A DNA stretch of 64,000 nucleotides. Source: Cohnella terricola (GTDB lineage Bacteria; Bacillota; Bacilli; Paenibacillales; Paenibacillaceae). The notes beneath the pieces are model-generated. The model searched no databases and had not been told where the DNA came from. It saw nothing but the letters and a program-made list of their open reading frames with translations. This document shows positions 58,319-64,000 of this stretch, piece by piece. The translations under genes and the position numbers were made by a program. Numbering within the stretch: position 1 is the stretch's first letter; the number at the start of each line of letters is the position of its first letter. The stretch covers positions 1 to 64,000 of the forward strand of contig NZ_VNJJ01000022.1 in NCBI RefSeq assembly GCF_007786475.1. Direction: 5' to 3'.

Positions 58319-59573
58319 CGGCAACCCCTGCCGTCCGGCGGCGTATCCATCATTCGCCCATTTACGCCGCTTGACGGATGATACGGGATTGATCGAGCAT
58401 GCACTCGGCCGGATTCCCCGTAGACGAGAAGGCTATACGACCGATGATAACGCTCGGGCGTTATGGACGGCGACGGAGTGGCTGTCCGGCTTCGAGGATC
58501 GGTTAGAAGACGAGGACCGGAAGGAATTGAACCGGCTCGCCGATATTTACTTGGCCTTCATGTTGTGGGCGCAAGAGGAGAACGGCTGGTTTCTGAACAA
58601 CTTCGCCTACGATCGGTCGCTCGAACCGGAAGAGATTTCCCATGATTGCCAAGGTCGCTCGATCTGGTCATGCGCGGATGCATGGATCCGGCTGACTGGC
58701 CCCCACCGCGAGACGGCCAGGGCAATCTTCGAACGTTCGCTGCCGACGATGCGCAGAATCGATTCCTTGCGGGGTCAGGCTTTCGCGATGGCTTCATGTG
58801 CCCACGTCCTGCAAGCCTCCCAGGAAGGCGCAATCGATCTTCCGCTCGACGTTAAGAGCGAGCTTCAAGATCACTTGGTTCGTTTGGAATCGGTGCTTAT
58901 CCGGGCGTATTGGGATTTCTCCGGCGAGGATTGGCAATGGTTCGAGCCGGCGATGACGTATAGCAACGGCGTTCTGCCTTGGGCAATGCTGCGAACATAT
59001 CGGTTTACGAGGCGGGAGGACACGTTGGCGACGGGATTGGAAAGCCTCTCATTCCTGCTCGAGGTCATGACCGCTGACGAAGGCTGGCTTCGCCCGATCG
59101 GGAACGAGGGCTGGTACACGAGCGAATCGGGCAAGGTTAGCCATTGGGACCAGCAGCCGTTAGAGATGTTTAAGCTTGCGCTGGCGGTTAAAGAAGCGTC
59201 CATTGCCGCGAAACTGTCCGGGCGGGAGCAAGCAGGACGACTCGTCGGAAGCGCGCGCGGCGGCGCGGAATGGAGCAGCGGCGGTTCCGGGCGGAGCAAA
59301 GAATCGGAGCGGAACAGCGGGGCAGGACATCGCGCGGGTGCGGACCGGTCCGGTTTCTCCGCGAATTCCGCAATCGTCTCTGGAGAGCGATACGAAGCGG
59401 CGCTTGTCTTGTGCCGAGAATGGTACTACGGCGCCAACGATCTGCGGGTTCCCGTCGCCGATCCGACGGACGGCAGTTGCTGTGACGGTCTTACCCCATA
59501 CGGCCCGAACATCAATTGCGGCGCGGAAGCCACGATCTCTTATTTGATGACCGAGGCGTTATGCCGCCGATGA
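58308..59573 (+). CDS. glycosidase-like (alpha/alpha)6-barrel protein, third gene of the sugar cassette
   Basis: A 421-residue soluble protein. Its motifs (EGYTTDDNARALW, SHDCQGRSIWSCADAWI, WFEPAMTYSNGVLPWAMLRTYR, GPNINCGAEATISYL) look like a helical-barrel glycosidase or phosphorylase. An unusual Gly/Ser/Arg-rich insert (about residues 300-355) interrupts the C-terminal part. Starts at ATG 58308 inside the preceding gene (overlap 11 nt), with no clear ribosome-binding site, consistent with translational coupling. Exact reaction not known. Confidence 0.7.
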   Translation: MSSNGNPCRPAAYPSFAHLRRLTDDTGLIEHALGRIPRRREGYTTDDNARALWTATEWLSGFEDRLEDEDRKELNRLADIYLAFMLWAQEENGWFLNNFAYDRSLEPEEISHDCQGRSIWSCADAWIRLTGPHRETARAIFERSLPTMRRIDSLRGQAFAMASCAHVLQASQEGAIDLPLDVKSELQDHLVRLESVLIRAYWDFSGEDWQWFEPAMTYSNGVLPWAMLRTYRFTRREDTLATGLESLSFLLEVMTADEGWLRPIGNEGWYTSESGKVSHWDQQPLEMFKLALAVKEASIAAKLSGREQAGRLVGSARGGAEWSSGGSGRSKESERNSGAGHRAGADRSGFSANSAIVSGERYEAALVLCREWYYGANDLRVPVADPTDGSCCDGLTPYGPNINCGAEATISYLMTEALCRR

Positions 59574-59650
59574 ATTTAGACCGGTTTTCGGCTTATCTTC
59601 TAAGTGTCCAGTGGATTTTCTCCTGAGTTAGACCGGTTATAGTTAAAAAA

Positions 59651-59700
59651 TAAACCCTGCATTGCCGAGCGCTCATTCCTCGCTTGCAATGCAGGGTTTA
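59651..59700. terminator. bidirectional terminator between the sugar cassette and the RluA gene
   Basis: A 15-bp perfect stem TAAACCCTGCATTGC (59651-59665) / GCAATGCAGGGTTTA (59686-59700), A-rich upstream and T-rich downstream. The convergent genes end on either side. Confidence 0.9.
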
Positions 59701-59713
59701 ATCGGTTCAGCGT

Positions 59714-60901
59714 CTATTGGATCCGCAACTTGTTCAGCGCCTGAAGGAAGTCGTCCGGTAGCGGCGCGACGGCAGACTGCTTCTCGCCGGTCCAAGGATG
59801 GTGCCAGATCAGCCGCTCGCCATGCAGCGCCTGCCGGGCAATGATGCCGCGTTTGCCACCGTACAATCCATCGCCCGCAAGCGGATGGTTGATCGCGGCC
59901 ATATGCACCCGGATCTGATGGGTTCTGCCCGTCTCGAGATGCAGCCGCACAAGCGTATGATCCGCGAATCTCTCTACGACCTCGTAATGCGTCACCGCCG
60001 GATCGCCTGTCTCGCTTACTCGCCGCCGGGTAGAATGGTGGCGGTCTTGTCCAATCGGCTTGTCGATCCTACCCTTATCACCTTCCACGTTTCCTTCCAC
60101 GAGTGCCAGATAGACGCGTCCGATCGACTTTTCCCGCATGCCTTTGTCGTACTGATAGTGGGCGAACTCATTTTTGGCGTAAAGCACGGGTCCTGTCGTA
60201 TCCTTGTCGATGCGATGGACGTGACGTACCCGCAAATCTTTGCCGGTCATCTCGTAATAGGCGGCAACCGCGTGCGCAAGCGTCTTGCGCTGGCCTTTCT
60301 CGCTCGGATGCACTTCGATGCCCGCCGGTTTATTTACGACAAGCGTAAACTCGTCTTCGTACAAAATATTCAGCTCCATCCAATCGGACGGATAATCCCT
60401 AGTCTCTCTAGGAAAAAGGTGCAGCCGCAAATTGGAACCTTGAACAAGGCAGCCACGATTTTGCGCCAATCTGGTGACGAGCTTCGGCTGCAATGGAAGA
60501 TGTTTTCCGATTGCCGACATCGGAGCCCCGGCCAGATCATCCGGCAACCGGATGTCCATCCATTCCCCTTTAATGCGCCCCATCGGGAGCAACGGGTACG
60601 AATTTACTCCGGAAACGCCCTTGCCTCCTCGCGATTCTGCAGCCCCTTTCGAAGAACCGCTACCGCGAATTGGCGTCGCCCGTCCGTTCCCTCGATCGCG
60701 AAGCTCTCCACGTTTATCTTGATCGGAACGTCCCGCGCGTTCGTTGCGCCGGCCGACGCCGCTTCCGTTTTTCTCGTACCGTTTGGGCGAACCGCCTTTT
60801 GTCCCGGCACCCGGCCCTCCTCGATCCCTGCGTCCGTGCTTCTCCTGGCTGCCGCTTGGCTTTTGTCCGCCGCGCTGCCGATTCCTTCCTGCTCCGCTCA
60901 T
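59714..60901 (-). CDS. RluA-family 23S/tRNA pseudouridine synthase with Arg/Gly-rich N-terminal extension
   Basis: About 395 residues. The C-terminal ~290 form an RluA-type pseudouridine synthase with an S4-like N-terminal part (DDLAGAPMSAIGKHLPLQPKLVTRLAQNRG), the catalytic HRIDKDTTGPVL (R-x-D) and HLETGRTHQIRVHM. The first ~105 residues from ATG 60901 are almost only Gly, Arg, Lys, Ser and Asn (RNRQRGGQKPSGSQEKHGRR...), an unusual basic low-complexity tail that could bind rRNA. Start ATG 60901 has a GGGGGAA at 10 nt; ATG 60583 (MGRIKGEW) would give just the enzyme. Confidence 0.85.
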   Translation of the reverse strand: MSGAGRNRQRGGQKPSGSQEKHGRRDRGGPGAGTKGGSPKRYEKNGSGVGRRNERAGRSDQDKRGELRDRGNGRATPIRGSGSSKGAAESRGGKGVSGVNSYPLLPMGRIKGEWMDIRLPDDLAGAPMSAIGKHLPLQPKLVTRLAQNRGCLVQGSNLRLHLFPRETRDYPSDWMELNILYEDEFTLVVNKPAGIEVHPSEKGQRKTLAHAVAAYYEMTGKDLRVRHVHRIDKDTTGPVLYAKNEFAHYQYDKGMREKSIGRVYLALVEGNVEGDKGRIDKPIGQDRHHSTRRRVSETGDPAVTHYEVVERFADHTLVRLHLETGRTHQIRVHMAAINHPLAGDGLYGGKRGIIARQALHGERLIWHHPWTGEKQSAVAPLPDDFLQALNKLRIQ

Positions 60902-61228
60902 AAGCCTATCGTTCCCCCGATTCCAATGCCGCCGAGCCGTTCTAGGCAGGGCTTTGCCGATCAATATACGGGAACGCCAACGCAAAGTCAAGGTAATCCG
61001 CACGATTCCCCCCGCATCCGACGGCGCTTCAAGAGCGGATTCGCCACTTTTCCCATTCGACCTTCATAGGAACATCTGACGTTATTAGGCGAAACGAATC
61101 GATTGCTCCCGATTTCGAGGAATCCAGTCAATAAGCAACAAAATAACACCGTTGCCACTTTTTTGCTTTGGAGATACCTTTGTTTTAGGGGTTGTCCCCC
61201 ACATTAAGGACCTCGGGAGGAATGTTCC

Positions 61229-61537
61229 ATGGATGCAGAAGAAGTAGTCGTCGGAGTAGAAGCGCAAGACGAGTCCGTTGCGGAAGAAGCGGTTGCCGAA
61301 GAGGTTGAGGTAAGCTCGGAAGAAGCCGTCGAGGCTGTCGCCGAAGCCGAAGAAGAAGCCGCCGAAGTTTCCGATGAAGTCTCGGCCGAAGCGGAAGAAG
61401 CGGTTGCCGAGGTAGAAGCTGAAGCGGAAGCAGAAGAAGTATCCGCAGAAGCCGAAGCGGACGAGCCTGCTCTTGCGGAAGTCGCCGCTCACGAAAGCGA
61501 ATCCTCGGATTCGGAGTCGGACTCGGACGACGAGTAA
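61229..61537 (+). CDS. very acidic Ala/Glu/Val-rich small protein
   Basis: A 102-residue protein made almost entirely of Glu, Ala, Val, Ser and Asp (about 43 Asp/Glu, no Lys or Arg, one His, no aromatic residues). It reads as degenerate E-A-V/E-E-A-V repeats ending in SESSDSESDSDDE. Good ribosome-binding site (GGGAGGA) 7 nt before ATG 61229. Not similar to a family I recognise; low-complexity acidic proteins can be chaperone-like, ion-binding or spore-coat related, but nothing here decides. A long opposite-strand frame is its shadow. Confidence 0.7.
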   Translation: MDAEEVVVGVEAQDESVAEEAVAEEVEVSSEEAVEAVAEAEEEAAEVSDEVSAEAEEAVAEVEAEAEAEEVSAEAEADEPALAEVAAHESESSDSESDSDDE

Positions 61538-61613
61538 GCGATGATTCGATGGAGAGGGGCTTTCCAACGGAGCCGATTAAGGCTGCGACGGGAAGCCCCC
61601 TTGCATGTGATAG

Positions 61614-62288
61614 CTACGAGCGACTGCGGAAGAAGCTGCGCAACGCCCACTTCCGTTCATGACGCTTCATATATTTGGGCAACGTTCGATAGAGTTGACG
61701 GCATTCCCGAAAAGCGGCGGCCGCTTCGTTCGGATTACCCAGACCGGCATAGATCGTTCCCAGCCGGTAGTAGGCTTCGCAAGACGATGAATTCACTTCT
61801 TTGAATTCCCCCAGGTAAGCAATCGCTTTGGCCGGGTCGGCTTTCGCGAACGCTTCCGCCAACCGCAAGTACGGTTTCCCGTACTTCACCTTCGCGCTGA
61901 TGGACAATGCGCTTTGCATTGCCCGCTCCCCATCCTCGAGATTTCCGAGGGCCAATTCACATGCTCCAAGATCGCTCCAATACTCCGCGGAATGCTCCAT
62001 TTGGGACTGAACGCCGAGCAGGATTTCTCGAGCCTGTCCGTATTTGCCGCTTTCGATCAGCAATCTCGCAAGCTCGGATTTGGCTGAAACGTCATGCGGG
62101 CTCATTTCCAACTGTCGTTTCCATTTCGTGATCAAGCTGCGTCTGCGCAACGGGCGGACCAGGCTGGGCGACAATCCGATGAACCTGCGTTCGAGCACGT
62201 AAAAGATAATGAGCAAGACGATGATCGCGGCGAACGGATTGCCGAGAAGCCATGTTAAGCCGAGAAAAAGAAATATTTTACTAAACAG
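61614..62288 (-). CDS. membrane-anchored TPR protein, probable CTG start
   Basis: About 224 residues: an N-terminal hydrophobic stretch (KIFLFLGLTWLLGNPFAAIIVLLIIFYVL) followed by TPR motifs (KSELARLLIESGKYGQAREIL; AEYWSDLGACELALGNLEDGERAM; AYYRLGTIYAGLGNPNEAAAAFRE). No ATG, GTG or TTG precedes the membrane segment in frame. CTG at 62286-62288 follows AGGTGA at 6 nt and gives the complete membrane anchor, so I take it as the start. Starting at the TTG at 62216 would cut the helix in half. TPR-anchored proteins often tether partners; none is known here. Confidence 0.65.
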   Translation of the reverse strand: MFSKIFLFLGLTWLLGNPFAAIIVLLIIFYVLERRFIGLSPSLVRPLRRRSLITKWKRQLEMSPHDVSAKSELARLLIESGKYGQAREILLGVQSQMEHSAEYWSDLGACELALGNLEDGERAMQSALSISAKVKYGKPYLRLAEAFAKADPAKAIAYLGEFKEVNSSSCEAYYRLGTIYAGLGNPNEAAAAFRECRQLYRTLPKYMKRHERKWALRSFFRSRS

Positions 62289-62406
62289 GCGCTCTCACCT
62301 ACCATATACGCATATTATCGATAAAGACTAGCCTAAGTTGTCCCTGCAGATTCATCTTATCATAACCGCCCGGAAGGATAATATATTATTTTACCAAAAA
62401 ATCCCG

Positions 62407-64000
62407 TTAGGACTGGGGCCTCTTCACTCGCCGCGTCGCTTCGGCTTCCAACGGGTTGTCCGGCCAGTAATGCTTCGGGTAACGACCCTTTAAGTCTTTG
62501 CGCACCTCGAAATAGGTATGGTTCCAGAAACTGGCCAGATCGCGCGTCACCTGAACGGGCCGCTGTGCGGGAGAAAGCAAGTGTAGCGTAATCGGCACTC
62601 GTCCGCCCGCAATGCGCGGCGTCTCGGCCAAGCCGAACAGCTCCTGAAGTCGGACGGCGACGAATGGCGCATCCAGATCGCCGTAGTCTATCGGGATGCG
62701 GGAACCGCTAGGTACTCCCCAATGCGTAGGCGCATGATCATCCAGAAGCCTGAGCCGATCCCAGGACAGCAGCGACTCGAGAATGTCTTTCAGAATCAGC
62801 TTCTGCAGATCGGAGCGGCTCTTCATCCCTTCGGCATATCCCGCAAGCCAGACTTCCAGACTCGAGAGCAACGCCTCATTGGACATATCCGGCCATGTTT
62901 CGTCATGTCGACGCGCGAATGCGACTCTTTGTTGGAACTGGCGGGCTGCCTTTGTCCAAGGCAGCATATCCATTCCTTCAATCCGAATTCCATCCATTAA
63001 AGCTTCAAGCACTTTATCCGTGGGCGGGCGACCGAGAGGCTTTTCTTCCAACAGCAACGCGCCAAGCTTCTTGCGTTCCCGACCGCGAACGGATTGCGAC
63101 TCACCGTCCCAATATATATGCGACTCTTCGGTGATTCCGTCCCGTATGCAAGACGTCAATCGCTCGAGCGATACGGGAGCTGCAAGCCGGATACGGCTGT
63201 CTGCGCCCGCATCGTCGACGTCCGCGACAACGATCCACGGTTCGCGCGCTAGTGCTTGGCCCGGGCCGAACGCCGCCCCTCTGCCGCCGCTGAGCAAATA
63301 TTTGCCGTTATCCCGCTGACGACCGATCCGATCCGGATAAGCGAACGCGAGCAAAAGCCCGCACTCGTCGAGCTCGTCGGCGTCCCTTAGATTCCCCCCG
63401 CGTTTACCTTCTCCAAGCTCTCGCCGCAGACGTCTCGCTTCTTCCGCCAGCCGTTTTCGCGTTCCTACCTCGGCCGTATAAGACCCATAACCTCTGAGCG
63501 TCTCAACCCTCGCTCGAAGATCGGCCGTAGGCGCTTGGCTAGACGTATATCGTAAAATGTCCCGTTCGCCGAGCAGAATGGCGATGTCGCATGCCAGATT
63601 TTCCAGCCCAAGCTCAACGGACCGCAGCAGCATGTGGGCGATCCGAGGATGCTTGCCGAGCGCCGTCATTTTCCGGCCGTGCTCCGTCGCCTTCAGACCA
63701 CTCTCTTCGAGAGCTCCGAGCTGTACGAGCAGTTCGCGGGCCTGCTGCAACGCCGGAGCTGGCGGCGCATCAAGCCAGATTAGCTCTCGGGGATCGTTTA
63801 CGCCCCAGACGGACAGCTCCAACAGCATCGACGCTAAATCCGCCTCCATGATCTCCGGCGCGTTTCTTACCGGCAGGCTCGATTGCTGTTCCAGGCTCCA
63901 TAACCGGTAACAAGTTCCGGCTTGCAGCCGGCCCGCGCGCCCCCGGCGCTGATCGGCGGATGCGGCGGATACCGTCACCGTCTCCAGCCGGGACATGCCC
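62407..64000 (-). CDS. hrpB: ATP-dependent helicase HrpB (C-terminal part, cut by the window edge)
   Basis: The visible ~531 codons contain the helicase C-terminal motif VI (QRRGRAGRLQAG), the HA2 region (ADLASMLLELSVWGVNDPRELIW) and the HrpB-specific C-terminal domain (LEVWLAGYAEGMKSRSDLQKL; IDYGDLDAPFVAVRLQELFGL; ending near HYWPDNPLEAEATRRVKR). HrpB is a DEAH-box helicase whose cellular role is poorly defined. The N-terminal ATPase motifs lie beyond position 64000, and the frame is open to the edge. Confidence 0.92.
   Translation of the reverse strand, partial: GMSRLETVTVSAASADQRRGRAGRLQAGTCYRLWSLEQQSSLPVRNAPEIMEADLASMLLELSVWGVNDPRELIWLDAPPAPALQQARELLVQLGALEESGLKATEHGRKMTALGKHPRIAHMLLRSVELGLENLACDIAILLGERDILRYTSSQAPTADLRARVETLRGYGSYTAEVGTRKRLAEEARRLRRELGEGKRGGNLRDADELDECGLLLAFAYPDRIGRQRDNGKYLLSGGRGAAFGPGQALAREPWIVVADVDDAGADSRIRLAAPVSLERLTSCIRDGITEESHIYWDGESQSVRGRERKKLGALLLEEKPLGRPPTDKVLEALMDGIRIEGMDMLPWTKAARQFQQRVAFARRHDETWPDMSNEALLSSLEVWLAGYAEGMKSRSDLQKLILKDILESLLSWDRLRLLDDHAPTHWGVPSGSRIPIDYGDLDAPFVAVRLQELFGLAETPRIAGGRVPITLHLLSPAQRPVQVTRDLASFWNHTYFEVRKDLKGRYPKHYWPDNPLEAEATRRVKRPQS

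Noticed and set aside
61085-61567. 160-codon minus-strand frame rich in Phe/Gly/Arg opposite the acidic gene
   Set aside because: It is the antisense shadow of a GAA/GCx-rich gene; the plus-strand gene has the better start signal, and the minus frame has an implausible composition.

Overview
The window looks like chromosomal DNA of a moderately GC-rich, endospore-forming Gram-positive, most likely a Paenibacillaceae member (Paenibacillus/Cohnella-like). The reasons are the 5' end of a 16S rRNA gene beside a ygxA-ygzB-perR block (the Bacillus rrnD neighbourhood), gatCAB, a sigY-yxlCDEFG operon, a spore-type YyaC protein, YesMN-type sugar-uptake regulation and a sigB-rsbVW module. No prophage, insertion sequence, tRNA or CRISPR array was seen.

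Layout. 0-9 kb: 16S rRNA start (minus) with two promoters, ygxA, ygzB, a membrane-anchored GH18 protein, perR, small membrane and GNAT genes, and gatCAB. 9-15 kb: an EAL-domain c-di-GMP phosphodiesterase, an IDEAL-domain protein, the sigY operon (ECF sigma factor, three small proteins, ABC ATPase and permease) behind a candidate autoregulatory promoter, and an M24 peptidase. 15-22 kb: a carbohydrate ABC importer (two permeases, lipoprotein) followed by a YesN-type regulator and a YesM-type kinase. 22-29 kb: a Tad/Flp-type secretion operon (cpaB, cpaE-like, cpaF, tadB, tadC, two tiny paralogous membrane peptides, TadE/TadG-like proteins) behind a promoter plus a leader terminator. 29-38 kb: housekeeping genes and a second c-di-GMP cluster. 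In that cluster a membrane diguanylate cyclase lies upstream of a c-di-GMP-I riboswitch that precedes a PilZ gene. 38-45 kb: a galKET operon with a divergent AraC regulator, an asparaginase, and a GT2/PMT protein-glycosylation pair. 47-56 kb: a general stress module (ytxH, sigB, rsbW, rsbV, a GSP17M-like gene, an RsbK-like kinase, an RsbY-like phosphatase, a DUF948 gene) with four sigma-B-type promoters. 56-64 kb: a three-gene sugar cassette behind an attenuator-like leader, an RluA enzyme with an Arg/Gly-rich extension, a very acidic small protein, a TPR protein that probably starts at CTG, and the C-terminal part of HrpB.

Three systems stand out. First, c-di-GMP signalling: EAL, GGDEF, PilZ and riboswitch, possibly connected to the Tad apparatus. 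Second, an extracytoplasmic and general stress layer: SigY, SigB and PerR. Third, at least two families of intergenic tandem repeats with a period of exactly 51 bp, four copies each, whose units carry a short hairpin or hairpin-like element with an A-rich loop. A third, looser repeat pair has hairpins 52 bp apart. These arrays and the two leader terminators are the parts least explained by known features.
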